IMG/VR virus record: IMGVR_UViG_3300013137_002966
Coordinates: 1 to 64,000 of that record
Length of the DNA: 64,000 nucleotides
Reading direction: 5' to 3' (one strand)
DNA from: a virus
A program made the translations under genes and the position numbers. Positions 16,787 to 25,834 of the stretch are shown here, one piece after another (position 1 is the stretch's first letter; each line of letters begins with the position of its first letter). The notes under the pieces were generated by a model that saw only the letters and a program-made list of their open reading frames with translations, did not search any database and was not told the DNA's origin.

Positions 16787-17518
16787 ATGATTTTAGATAA
16801 TGAATTCATAAAGCATAATATTACAAATAATGATGATAAGTCCGTTCCTTTTCGTTGGACTCATGGTGCAACAGATGAGCATATGGGTGATGGTTTAATT
16901 GTTTACTCTTTAATTCAGCACATGAGAGCTAAAAACTGTGTCTGCATTGGCTCAGGTGGTGGTTATATACCACGAATAATGACACAAGCAAGAATAGATT
17001 TACATGGACAAAATATTTTTGAAGGTAATCCTGATTACAATTGGGGTGATATTGGTGCAACATATTTGATAGATCCTTGTAATGGTATCGGAGGACCATC
17101 AGATGTAGATGATGAAAAATCTTTTTTTAGAACTCATTTTTATCCAAGATATATTAAAGATACATCAGAAAATGCGTTCTACAATTTTTTTGTAGTACAG
17201 GATATAAAAATAGATATTTTATTCGTAGATGGTGATCATACTTATGATGGTGTCAAAAAGGATTTTGAATTATATTCAACAATTTTATCCAAAAATGGTA
17301 TAATAATTATACATGATACTGATGAAAGATTTGAAAATAAATTAATTATATCTGAAGATGCAAAGAAAGACTATTTTAAATTTGATGGTCCCAGTAGACT
17401 TATTAAAGAATTACAAAATAGTACTGAATGGAATATAATTAATTTATTTAATTTTGGCATACTTAATACTAAACCATCATCAAGCGGATTGACAATTATA
17501 AATAGAAAGAATGATTAG
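16787..17518 (+). CDS. Class I SAM-dependent methyltransferase
   Basis: A 243-residue protein. CVCIGSGGGYIPRIM (about residues 51-65) matches the glycine-rich SAM-binding loop, and ILFVDGDHTYDGVKKDF (about 145-161) followed by NGIIIIHDT matches Methyltransf_24-type enzymes that modify sugars or small molecules. It sits between two glycosyltransferase-like genes, with an 8-nt overlap to the next, so methylation of a sugar or nucleotide sugar is the likely role. The acceptor is not evident. Confidence 0.72.
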   Translation: MILDNEFIKHNITNNDDKSVPFRWTHGATDEHMGDGLIVYSLIQHMRAKNCVCIGSGGGYIPRIMTQARIDLHGQNIFEGNPDYNWGDIGATYLIDPCNGIGGPSDVDDEKSFFRTHFYPRYIKDTSENAFYNFFVVQDIKIDILFVDGDHTYDGVKKDFELYSTILSKNGIIIIHDTDERFENKLIISEDAKKDYFKFDGPSRLIKELQNSTEWNIINLFNFGILNTKPSSSGLTIINRKND

Positions 17519-18362
17519 GCTACTAACAGTTATCGGACATGGTTTAGAACTTTTGCCACATTTTATTCAACATTATGCAGCAAGTGTTGACGAAATAAAC
17601 ATTATAGTATATTCATCTGAAAAATATCCAGACATAGAAGATGATATTAAAGAATTTATTAAATCATATTCAAATGTAAAAATAGTTTACTCCGAATTTT
17701 GGAGAATATATGATTGGGAACATGTAACAAAACTATATAATAAAATCAAATCTAAATATCCTGATGATTGGTGGATTATTGCAGATATAGATGAATTTCA
17801 GGTATATTCTAAGAATATCAAAGAGATAGTATGTGAATGTGAAGAAAATAATTGGCAATTTGTGACAGGTGGATTTATAGATAGAATAGGTCAAAATGGT
17901 GATTTTCCAAGTATATCTTCAAATTCTAGTATTTGGATACAATTTCCAATGGCTGGATTTTTTAGATATCCTATTTCTAATGCTTGTCCAAATAAAGTTA
18001 CATTATGCAAAGGTAATATAGAAATATCTAATGGTCAACATTATGCAATTATAGAAGGACAGACTACATGGAGATGGCAAGGTTGGAATCATCCATTAAG
18101 ATATCCTATTGATAGAAATTTTACACAAGTACATCATTTCAAATGGGATTCTTCAGTTAAAAGAAGATTAAAAGCTGTCGCAGAAATAAAAAAAGATTAT
18201 GCTTATTCAGACGAGTATAGAGCAATGTATGAATATCTAAAAAAGAACAAATTTAAAATTGACATTTCAAATAACAATTTTTTATTTGAATACTCTCCAA
18301 TTTTAGGCTATGAATATTATAAAAAATGGAAACTATTAACAAAAAAAATAATTTCAATATGA
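17511..18362 (+). CDS. GT92/GT2-like glycosyltransferase
   Basis: A 283-residue protein that begins LLTVIGHGLELLPHFIQHY, typical of Glyco_tranf_2_4/GT92-type enzymes in which HFIQHY follows the first strand. WWIIADIDEFQVY (about residues 84-96) carries the DxD-like IDEF motif. The C-terminal half includes HYAIIEGQTTWRWQGW and VHHFKWD, a conserved His/Trp pattern of this family. It overlaps both neighbours (8 nt upstream, 4 nt downstream). It probably adds one sugar to a glycan; donor unknown. Confidence 0.72.
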   Translation: MIRLLTVIGHGLELLPHFIQHYAASVDEINIIVYSSEKYPDIEDDIKEFIKSYSNVKIVYSEFWRIYDWEHVTKLYNKIKSKYPDDWWIIADIDEFQVYSKNIKEIVCECEENNWQFVTGGFIDRIGQNGDFPSISSNSSIWIQFPMAGFFRYPISNACPNKVTLCKGNIEISNGQHYAIIEGQTTWRWQGWNHPLRYPIDRNFTQVHHFKWDSSVKRRLKAVAEIKKDYAYSDEYRAMYEYLKKNKFKIDISNNNFLFEYSPILGYEYYKKWKLLTKKIISI

Positions 18363-20056
18363 ATGTAGGTTTTTTAGGTTTAGGAAAATTAGGTTTACCT
18401 TGCGCACTAGCTATTGCTAGTAAAGGCCATAGTGTATATGGCTATGATATTGATCTGAATGTTAAGAAATACATTGAGGAAAAGAAAATACCATATCGTG
18501 AAGAAGGTGTAGAAGAGCTTTTACAAGATTTTACTGTACATTTCACTGATATTGAGAATGTTGTAAATTCTTCTGATATTATCTTTGTACCTATTCAAAC
18601 ACCGCATGAGTATAAATATGAAGGTTGTACTAGAATACCTGAAGAACGAGATGATTTTAATTATGAATGGCTAAAAGATGGAATTAAGCAATTATCAGAT
18701 ATTATTAAACTGCAATCTAAAGATAAAGTCGTAGTTATTATTTCAACTGTTCTACCAGGTACGATTGAAAGAGAAATTAAACCTATCATTCAGTATAATG
18801 AAAAGCTTAAATTATGTTATAATCCATTTTTTATAGCAATGGGAACAACTGTTAATGATTTTTTAAATCCAGAATTTGTGTTATTTGGTGTTGATGATAA
18901 ATGGGCTGCAGATATTACAGAAGAATTTTATAAAACTATTCACGATAAACCTTTTTATAAAACAGATATAATTAATGCTGAACTTATTAAAGTATGTTAT
19001 AATACTTTTATTGGTATGAAAATAGTTTATGCAAATACAATTATGGAAATTTGTCATAAAACTGGTGCAAATGTTGATCAGGTGATTGGTGGTATCAAAT
19101 TAGCTACTGATAGAGTCGTATCAACTAAATATTTGAGTGGTGGAATGGGTGATGGTGGAGGTTGTGTTTTACCGTCTTTTGAAATAAATGTTAATAATAA
19201 AATTTATAATATTAAGGATTTATATTATGAATTTCATAAAAATCGTGAAGAGACATATTTAGTAGATTCTGCAAATTATACCTGTAATACTAAGCAACAG
19301 AAAAAAATATATGATGTAACGACTAGAAAATATAAAGGTAAATTATATACCTTTAGAACAAAAGATAAAGAAATTACGGTCACGGGTGACCATTTGATAC
19401 CTATTGAGAGAAATAGTAAAAGAATTATAGTAAGAGCAGAAGAAATAAAAAAAGATGATAAATTTTATATTATTGATGATTATAATAGTGTTGTTGAAAA
19501 AATTGTAGAGATTTTTATTAGTGATTATGAAGGTGAAGTTTATAATTTAGAAGTTGAGCCGTATCACGAAGTTAAAGACGATCAATTTTATATTGACAAT
19601 AGTACGGGAATAGTTGTACATAATTGTCATCCACGTGATAATATTGCTATGAGTTGGTTAGCCAAGAAATTAGAACTTTCACATAACTTCTTTGAAGATG
19701 TAATGAAAGCAAGAGAAGATCAAACTGAATTTCTAGCAGATGTAATATTAGAGCAAGATGGTCCATATTATATTATGGGAAAGACATTTAAGGAAGAAAC
19801 CAATCTAATAATTGGATCACCGGCAATTTTATTAAGAAACATATTAGAAGAAAGAGATGTCGAAGTAATTCATTATGATCCATTTATTGATGATGATATA
19901 GAATTTGTGAAAGGTACTTATTTTGTTGCTACTAGACATAATCAATTCAAATACTTTAAATTTCCAAAAGGATCAACTGTAATTGATGTATGGAGATTCT
20001 TAAGTTTTGAAGATGATGATAAAATAAATCATATAAAGGTGGGTGGTGAAGTATAA
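18359..20056 (+). CDS. UDP-glucose/UDP-sugar 6-dehydrogenase containing a mini-intein
   Basis: The 565-residue precursor begins at the ATG that overlaps the previous stop. Residues 1-268 are the N-extein, with the NAD-binding GLGKLG (7-12), IISTVLPGT and the AELIKVCYNTFIGMK motif that supplies the catalytic Lys/Asn of nucleotide-sugar dehydrogenases. Residues 269-422 are an intein. The C-extein starts at Cys423 in GGG/CHPRDN, the catalytic cysteine of this enzyme family, and runs to the end. Spliced, the enzyme would have about 411 residues, close to normal length. It would oxidise a UDP-hexose to the uronic acid for glycan synthesis. The exact sugar (glucose, ManNAc or GlcNAc) cannot be told from sequence alone. 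Confidence 0.88.
   Translation: MNVGFLGLGKLGLPCALAIASKGHSVYGYDIDLNVKKYIEEKKIPYREEGVEELLQDFTVHFTDIENVVNSSDIIFVPIQTPHEYKYEGCTRIPEERDDFNYEWLKDGIKQLSDIIKLQSKDKVVVIISTVLPGTIEREIKPIIQYNEKLKLCYNPFFIAMGTTVNDFLNPEFVLFGVDDKWAADITEEFYKTIHDKPFYKTDIINAELIKVCYNTFIGMKIVYANTIMEICHKTGANVDQVIGGIKLATDRVVSTKYLSGGMGDGGGCVLPSFEINVNNKIYNIKDLYYEFHKNREETYLVDSANYTCNTKQQKKIYDVTTRKYKGKLYTFRTKDKEITVTGDHLIPIERNSKRIIVRAEEIKKDDKFYIIDDYNSVVEKIVEIFISDYEGEVYNLEVEPYHEVKDDQFYIDNSTGIVVHNCHPRDNIAMSWLAKKLELSHNFFEDVMKAREDQTEFLADVILEQDGPYYIMGKTFKEETNLIIGSPAILLRNILEERDVEVIHYDPFIDDDIEFVKGTYFVATRHNQFKYFKFPKGSTVIDVWRFLSFEDDDKINHIKVGGEV
19163..19624 (+). other. Mini-intein inserted at the catalytic cysteine of the UDP-sugar dehydrogenase
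   Basis: A 154-residue protein splicing element. It begins with Cys1 (CVLPSFEI, block A), has ITVTGDHLIPI as block B with the T-x-x-H pattern, and ends VYNLEVEPYHEV (block F) and IVVHN followed by Cys of the extein (block G: His-Asn/Cys). The nucleophiles Cys1, Asn154 and Cys+1 are all present, so splicing should work. There is no LAGLIDADG or HNH endonuclease between blocks B and F, so it is a minimal intein that depends on other activities for mobility. Base composition does not differ visibly from the host gene. Confidence 0.9.
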
Positions 20057-20079
20057 TATTTATACGAACCGTTTACCGA

Positions 20080-20089
20080 TAATATATAA
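20080..20089 (+). promoter_or_regulatory. Candidate phage promoter, TAATATATAA
   Basis: This core lies 17 nt ahead of the ATG at 20107, preceded by CCGA. The extended form CCG-N-TAATATATAAAAA also occurs at 49,575, which suggests a shared promoter class. Confidence 0.45.
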
Positions 20090-20106
20090 AAATAAAAATA
20101 AATATT

Positions 20107-20328
20107 ATGGCAGAAAAAGTAAATCCATCTAAAGATGTATTGGATGAAAAAGACAAATTAGAATTACGTAAAGTAAAAGCGTTAGAAAAAATTGCAAATT
20201 CTTTGGATTCACTAACTATTTGGTTTGAAGAGATAGATAAAATTGAATGGAGTGATAGAATTCAATATTATCTTTCAGAATTTTATAAAATAAATAAAAA
20301 TAAAGTTTCTGACACTGAAGATGAATAA
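20107..20328 (+). CDS. Small conserved helical phage protein
   Basis: A 73-residue, highly charged protein. A helical segment KALEKIANSLDSLTIWFEEI is followed by EWSDRIQYYLSEFYK. Its function is unknown to me. It overlaps the start of the galactosyltransferase-like gene by 8 nt and lies directly behind a promoter-like motif, so it may be the first gene of that transcript. Confidence 0.65.
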   Translation: MAEKVNPSKDVLDEKDKLELRKVKALEKIANSLDSLTIWFEEIDKIEWSDRIQYYLSEFYKINKNKVSDTEDE

Positions 20329-21757
20329 ACATATATTAGGTATAGTTGTTCCATATAGAGATAGATATGATCATTTAGAAAAATTCAAGAAGGTGGTACC
20401 TTACTATCTTGATAGTAAGGATATAGACTATAGAATTATAATTGTTGAACAGGATAATGCAAAACTTTTTAATAGAGGAATGTTGTTAAATATTGGTTTT
20501 GTGTATGCTGAAGCAATGGGTTGTGATTATGTTATTTTTCATGATGTAGATATGCTACCAATTAATGTTGATTATACTTATTCTGGTACACCTTTACATT
20601 TAGCAACTGATTTTGTGGAAAATAGTTCAATGGTAAGAACTTTATTTGATGAATATTTTGGTGGTGTCACTTTATTTCCAATTAATGAGTTTAGAAGAAT
20701 TAATGGTTATTCTAATAAATATTGGGGATGGGGATACGAAGATAATGATCTTTTATTGAGATGTAAAAAATCAAAAATAAAACCAAAAATAAAATTAGAT
20801 AGATTAAAAATTAAAAATTATGGTAATCATATTTTTTCATTAAGATTTAATGGTGTTGATGCTTATGTAAAAGGAAAAAACATTTTTAATCTTAATAAGA
20901 GTATAACTATTTTTGCATCATTTTATCCAGACGAAATAACTTGCAATCATGAAAAAAATCAAGATAATTATGTAGTTTTTTCAATTCCAGGATATGATAC
21001 TGCTATTTCTTATAACTCGTTCTCACGATATAATTTTTGTACTTTTGATAAGAATAAAAATGCAGTTTATTTAAACTCAAATATAAAGACAAATTATAGA
21101 ACAAATATTTGTATAACAATTGATAGATTTAATAATAAAATTTCAGGTTATCAGGATGGTAAGCATATTGGCACATCACCGTTTGAGCATAAACTAATGA
21201 GTTATAAAAATCAAGAATATTTTTATTTAGGAGCAGGTGATCCTAATCGAGTAGGTAACGAGAAATACTTTAGAGGTTATATTAATCAATTTGTTGTTTT
21301 TTCAGATGTTCTTGATGAGGATAACATAAAAGAAATATCAAACAATATGGATGATGTTTTAAATAAAGATTTTGGTCTTTATACTTCGTCACATTTACTC
21401 CAATTATATTATGATGCTAGATTTATAGATAATTATAAATTAATTGACTTATCTAAAAAAGGAAATGATGGTGAGATTGTTAACTGTGAGATTGTTAATT
21501 TAGAGCCAGAAAAATATAAAATTATTGATATACCAATTAGAAGAAAAAGTATATTTAGTTTACTGAGTCATGACGAAAACGGATTTGTTAATAACGATTG
21601 GAAAAGTAGCACTATAAGATGGAATCAATTAAGATTTTATAATGAAGTTTCAAAAAATGATGATTTACTAGGAAACGACGGACTATCTGATCTTAAATTT
21701 ACTGAACATGGTATTTATCGAAAAGGAAGAATAACAAAAATAACAGTAGGAATATGA
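20321..21757 (+). CDS. Beta-1,4-galactosyltransferase-like (GT7) protein with inserted LamG-like domain
   Basis: A 478-residue protein. Residues 1-150 match family GT7: VVPYRDR (9-15), FNRGMLLNIGF (50-60), FHDVDMLP (73-80, metal site) and GYSNKYWGWGYEDNDLLLR (129-147, the WGWGxEDxD catalytic motif). Residues about 170-400 form a concanavalin/LamG-like domain ending with LYYDARF and DLSKKGNDGEI. Residues about 410-478 return to GT7: SLLSHDENGF, RWNQLRFYNE and NDGLSDL, which parallel the C-terminus of animal beta4GalT. The lectin-like domain is thus inserted inside the transferase. The enzyme probably adds a hexose from a UDP donor; the inserted domain may hold the acceptor. Confidence 0.82.
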   Translation: MNKHILGIVVPYRDRYDHLEKFKKVVPYYLDSKDIDYRIIIVEQDNAKLFNRGMLLNIGFVYAEAMGCDYVIFHDVDMLPINVDYTYSGTPLHLATDFVENSSMVRTLFDEYFGGVTLFPINEFRRINGYSNKYWGWGYEDNDLLLRCKKSKIKPKIKLDRLKIKNYGNHIFSLRFNGVDAYVKGKNIFNLNKSITIFASFYPDEITCNHEKNQDNYVVFSIPGYDTAISYNSFSRYNFCTFDKNKNAVYLNSNIKTNYRTNICITIDRFNNKISGYQDGKHIGTSPFEHKLMSYKNQEYFYLGAGDPNRVGNEKYFRGYINQFVVFSDVLDEDNIKEISNNMDDVLNKDFGLYTSSHLLQLYYDARFIDNYKLIDLSKKGNDGEIVNCEIVNLEPEKYKIIDIPIRRKSIFSLLSHDENGFVNNDWKSSTIRWNQLRFYNEVSKNDDLLGNDGLSDLKFTEHGIYRKGRITKITVGI

Positions 21758-23163
21758 ATCATAAATTAGGTATTTGCATACCTTATAGAAATAGAAAAGA
21801 GCATTTAGAAAAACTTATACCTGCTTTAACAGAACATCTTAATAATCAAGGCATTCAACATAAATTTTATGTTGGACATCAAGTTGATGATTTTTTATTT
21901 AATAGAGGTGGTATGAAAAATATTGCTGCTGAATATGCATTTAAAGAAGGATGTGATTATATAGCTTGGCATGATGTTGATATGCTTCCTCATTCGGATT
22001 GTGATTATAGTTATCCTGAACAAACACCAATTCATATTGCTACCTATTTAGAAAAATATAATTATGGAATTGGTTACGATCAATATTTTGGCGGTGTTAT
22101 ATTGTTTAATAAAGAACAAGTAGAAAGGACTAATGGTTATTCTAATGATTATTGGGATTGGGGACAAGAAGATGATGATTTATTCTGGAGAGCATATTAT
22201 GAGGGTTATACTACAGGAAAGATATTTAAAACATATGAAAATAAAAAGGTAGGGAATTTTAATGGAAAAGATTCAAAGGTAATAGTTCCTACAAATAGAG
22301 AGATAAGTTCATGTCTTCATAATGATCATACTATTTCTATACTATTTAATCCTCAGCAACAACCAGAAAAAGTTCCTATATGGTTAGTTGGTGATAAGAA
22401 TAAAAGATTTATTGAATATCCTCTATTGAGAAAAGAAAAAAGTTGGACTTGGGGTTTTTCATTTAATAATTCTCGAGCTGTTACTATGCTGTATTTTGAT
22501 AGAAATAATGCACTTTGGTATAATTGGGGAAAAAGATTTGAAAATATGTGGACTTGGGTAACTGCTTCATATTCTACTGAAGAGCAGGCAATATATTTCT
22601 ATTTGAATGATGATTTGATATGTCAAATGGAAGGAATAAAACAGAAAAAACCTTATCCTATTAAAGATAGATTAAGAAGTCATGATTCTATTAGTCCATT
22701 CTTAATAGGTTTTTGTAATCAGACTAATACCGGATATAAAGGAAAAATTGCTGAAGTAAAAATATTTAATAAATTTTTTGATAATGTTTATGATGTATTT
22801 GAAAGTAAAGATGATTTGGTTTTACATTATGATTTTAGTAATAATGATGGATCTAATAATGTAATAATAACTAACGAAGATATAGATGTAATTGAGAATA
22901 TTCTTCCATATAGAAGGGAAGGTCATATGTACTGTTTACATCACGAAGATCAAGGTTTTGTAAATGGCGGATGGGCTAGAGGAGAAACAACAGCAAGAAA
23001 CGAGAGACGATTTGTTACAGAAATGCAACAAAAAAAGATAGATTATAAAAATGATGGTATCAATAAGATATTGGAAGTAACGGATGTTGTTAGTTTAGAT
23101 GAACATACTTATCCGAATACAATGATAATTAATACTAAGATGACTAATTATAAAAATAAATAG
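21754..23163 (+). CDS. Second GT7-like transferase with inserted LamG-like domain
   Basis: A 469-residue paralogue of the preceding gene, overlapping it by 4 nt. It has IPYRNRKEHLEKLI (9-22), FNRGGMKNIAAEYA (about 49-62), WHDVDMLPH (about 73-81) and GYSNDYWDWGQEDDDLFWR (about 128-146). The inserted beta domain (about 160-385) contains SILFNPQ, TWVTASYSTEEQAIYFYLND and VKIFNKF. The final 75 residues (YCLHHEDQGFVNGGW, NERRFVTEM, NDGINKIL) belong to GT7 again. WGWG is WDWG here, a change in the sugar-binding loop that could alter donor or acceptor. Tandem duplication is clear. Confidence 0.8.
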   Translation: MNHKLGICIPYRNRKEHLEKLIPALTEHLNNQGIQHKFYVGHQVDDFLFNRGGMKNIAAEYAFKEGCDYIAWHDVDMLPHSDCDYSYPEQTPIHIATYLEKYNYGIGYDQYFGGVILFNKEQVERTNGYSNDYWDWGQEDDDLFWRAYYEGYTTGKIFKTYENKKVGNFNGKDSKVIVPTNREISSCLHNDHTISILFNPQQQPEKVPIWLVGDKNKRFIEYPLLRKEKSWTWGFSFNNSRAVTMLYFDRNNALWYNWGKRFENMWTWVTASYSTEEQAIYFYLNDDLICQMEGIKQKKPYPIKDRLRSHDSISPFLIGFCNQTNTGYKGKIAEVKIFNKFFDNVYDVFESKDDLVLHYDFSNNDGSNNVIITNEDIDVIENILPYRREGHMYCLHHEDQGFVNGGWARGETTARNERRFVTEMQQKKIDYKNDGINKILEVTDVVSLDEHTYPNTMIINTKMTNYKNK

Positions 23164-23171
23164 TTATAAAA

Positions 23172-24392
23172 ATGAACGCAGATGCCAATTTGATAAAAGT
23201 AATAGATTTTGAATTATCTTCTATTTGTAATGCAGTCTGTCCGGTTTGTATTAGAAGAAATAAAAATGGATATTTAGAAAAATTTGAACAGACTTATTGG
23301 AAATTTGAAGATGTTAGGAGAACTATTGATATTGATATTATTAAAAATTTAGAAATGCTTAGTATTTGTGGAAATTATGGCGATGCCATGGGTAATCCAG
23401 ATATAGTTAAGATTATTAAATGGTTTAGAATATATAATGAAAATTGTCTTATTTATTTAAGGACAAATGGTGGAATTGGTACTAAAGCACAATATAAACA
23501 ATTGGCTAAATTAGATGTACATATTGTGTTTGGTATTGATGGTTTTGGAAAAGGTAATAATTTATATAGAGTAAATACTAATTGGAATAAAATTGATCAA
23601 AATTTAAAAGAATTTTCAAATAATGCAAAATCATATCAAACAGAAATTCAATTTTTATTATGGAATGAGACTATTGATCAATTATTGCCTATGATTGATT
23701 ATTTAGAAAATATAAATTTTAATACTTTATACTTAAGAAAACCATATACAAGAGGAGAATATACAGAGGTTTTCGATATTCATGAAAGAAGTACGCATTT
23801 TTTATCAGAATTGAAAAATACATTACTTGATTTTATTGTTGAGACTAAGTGGAGTAAGAATAAATTGAAAGAACTTAAGAATAAAATTATATTAGCAAAT
23901 ATTACTGCTACAGAATTAAAAAAATCTGATAATAAAATAAAAGAAAATATAGATATACCAAGAAAAAATTATGAAATATCTGAATTTGAATTTTCAGAAG
24001 AAGAAAAACAATTAGCTAATAGCAAAAGACAAACATGTTATTCTAAACATGGATATGAATCAGAAGATTTATTGAAAAATAATTATAATGTATTTATCTC
24101 ACATGATAAATATATTATGCCGTGTTGTTTAATTTCATCATTTATTGGTAGTTGCCTGCAATATTCTAATGGTAAAGAAGACAATTATCAAAAAGAAGTT
24201 TTAAATAAAATAATGGAAATTGGAATTGAAAAGTTTAGTCTTAAAGATAAAACATTAAAAGAAGTTTTCGAATCTGGAGTTTTAAATGAATTTGTTTACG
24301 ATAATTTAGAAAAAGGTATATCTTTTGGTAAGTGCAGATTGAATTGTGGTATTAGAATGCTATGTAAGAATCGAAAAAGAAGAATTATTTGA
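23172..24392 (+). CDS. Radical SAM protein with SPASM-like C-terminus
   Basis: A 406-residue protein. CNAVCPVC (about residues 18-25) is the C-x3-C-x2-C motif that binds the radical-SAM 4Fe-4S cluster, preceded by a FELSSICNA strand. The C-terminal third has more cysteines (ISHDKYIMPCC, then CRLNCGIRMLC), as expected for auxiliary clusters of SPASM/twitch proteins. Such enzymes modify peptides, sugars or nucleosides. It lies between galactosyltransferase-like genes and two further radical SAM genes, so a role in making an unusual modified sugar or modified virion protein is possible, but the substrate is unknown. Confidence 0.75.
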   Translation: MNADANLIKVIDFELSSICNAVCPVCIRRNKNGYLEKFEQTYWKFEDVRRTIDIDIIKNLEMLSICGNYGDAMGNPDIVKIIKWFRIYNENCLIYLRTNGGIGTKAQYKQLAKLDVHIVFGIDGFGKGNNLYRVNTNWNKIDQNLKEFSNNAKSYQTEIQFLLWNETIDQLLPMIDYLENINFNTLYLRKPYTRGEYTEVFDIHERSTHFLSELKNTLLDFIVETKWSKNKLKELKNKIILANITATELKKSDNKIKENIDIPRKNYEISEFEFSEEEKQLANSKRQTCYSKHGYESEDLLKNNYNVFISHDKYIMPCCLISSFIGSCLQYSNGKEDNYQKEVLNKIMEIGIEKFSLKDKTLKEVFESGVLNEFVYDNLEKGISFGKCRLNCGIRMLCKNRKRRII

Positions 24393-24425
24393 ACACTATA
24401 TTTTAATAAAAATTAATAAGGACAA

Positions 24426-25814
24426 ATGTTAAATGAAGTTTTTGAAAAAACAAAATTAAAATTAGATAATGTTGGTTGTGGAATGTGTTTGGCAAAATGG
24501 ACTCAAGTTACAATGCATTTACATAATGGATTAACACACTCTTGTCATCATCCAGCTCCACATAAAATACCTTTAGAAGAATTAGCGTCTAATTCTACTG
24601 CTTTGCATAATACAGAATTTAAAAAATCTCATAGAAAAGTTATGCTTAATGGTGGTCGGCCAGAGGAGTGTGATTATTGTTGGAAAATAGAAGATAATTC
24701 AAGAGGCTTCTCTGATAGAGTTATTAAATCTTCTGAACCTTGGTCTGCTCCTTATTTTGATGAAATTATTAATAGTGATTGGAGAGATAATTTTAATCCT
24801 AGATATGTTGAAGTTAGTTTTTCGAATGCTTGTACATTTAAGTGTTCTTATTGTAGTCCTATATTCTCATCTAAATGGATGGAAGAAATAAATACATTTG
24901 GTGGATACAAAACATCTGATAAATTTAATGATCTTCAATGGATTAAAGATACAAATCAAATGCCATATCATCATAATGATTATAATCCATATCTTGAAGC
25001 ATTTTGGAAATGGTGGCCTGACTTATATAATGATTTAGAAACATTTAGAATTACTGGTGGTGAGCCATTAATGTCCAAAGATACATTTGATATTTTAGAT
25101 TATATTATAAATTCAAAAAATCCTAATAAAAAACTTAATATATGTATAAATACTAATTTAGGTGTTTCACAAAATATTTTTGATAATTTTGTTGATAAAA
25201 TTGAAAAAATATTAGATAATGAATTAGTTCATGAATTTATAATTTTTACATCTTGTGATGCTTTTGGTAAGCAAGCTGAATATATTAGACATGGTCTTGA
25301 TTTTAATATGTTTTCAGAGAGAATCGATTTTCTATTGGATAAATTTAAACCTATGACTATTGATATTATGTCAACATATAATGCATTATCTGTTCCTAGT
25401 TATAGTAAATTAATAGATTGGGTTTATTTATTGAAAGAAAGATATCATAATCCTTATAGATATTGGGGATCTTCTTTATTATTAGATTCTTCATATCTTA
25501 GATGGCCTCTACATCAAACAATTAGAATATTAGATAGAGAGTGGAAGCAAGAAATAACAAAACAAGCAATTTTAGCTGATTTTTATGAACAGACAAGAGT
25601 TGGAATTGATGGATATGGTTTTACAGATATTGAAATTAATAAAATAAATAGAATTAAAGATTGGTTTAATTCTATTGAAGAAGAGAATTTAAGTGTTAAT
25701 AGAAGAGATTTTTATAAATTTATAAAAGAGCACGATAGTCGTAGAGGTACAGATTTTTGTGAAGTTTTTCCTGAATTAGAAGAATTTTATTATAATTGTA
25801 GAACTGCTAGATAA
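24426..25814 (+). CDS. Twitch-type radical SAM protein
   Basis: A 462-residue protein of the twitch-domain radical SAM kind seen in phages. The N-terminus has CGMCLAKW, a THSCHHP segment and ECDYCWK (about residues 80-86), which could bind one auxiliary cluster. The core FSNACTFKCSYCSP (about 137-150) is the C-x3-C-x2-C motif, and FRITGGEPL (about 211-219) is the GGE motif that contacts the SAM amino group. The paralogue at 26506 has the same layout. Function unknown; it lies beside sugar-transfer genes. Confidence 0.78.
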   Translation: MLNEVFEKTKLKLDNVGCGMCLAKWTQVTMHLHNGLTHSCHHPAPHKIPLEELASNSTALHNTEFKKSHRKVMLNGGRPEECDYCWKIEDNSRGFSDRVIKSSEPWSAPYFDEIINSDWRDNFNPRYVEVSFSNACTFKCSYCSPIFSSKWMEEINTFGGYKTSDKFNDLQWIKDTNQMPYHHNDYNPYLEAFWKWWPDLYNDLETFRITGGEPLMSKDTFDILDYIINSKNPNKKLNICINTNLGVSQNIFDNFVDKIEKILDNELVHEFIIFTSCDAFGKQAEYIRHGLDFNMFSERIDFLLDKFKPMTIDIMSTYNALSVPSYSKLIDWVYLLKERYHNPYRYWGSSLLLDSSYLRWPLHQTIRILDREWKQEITKQAILADFYEQTRVGIDGYGFTDIEINKINRIKDWFNSIEEENLSVNRRDFYKFIKEHDSRRGTDFCEVFPELEEFYYNCRTAR

Positions 25815-25834
25815 TTAAAATAAAAAAGATATAA

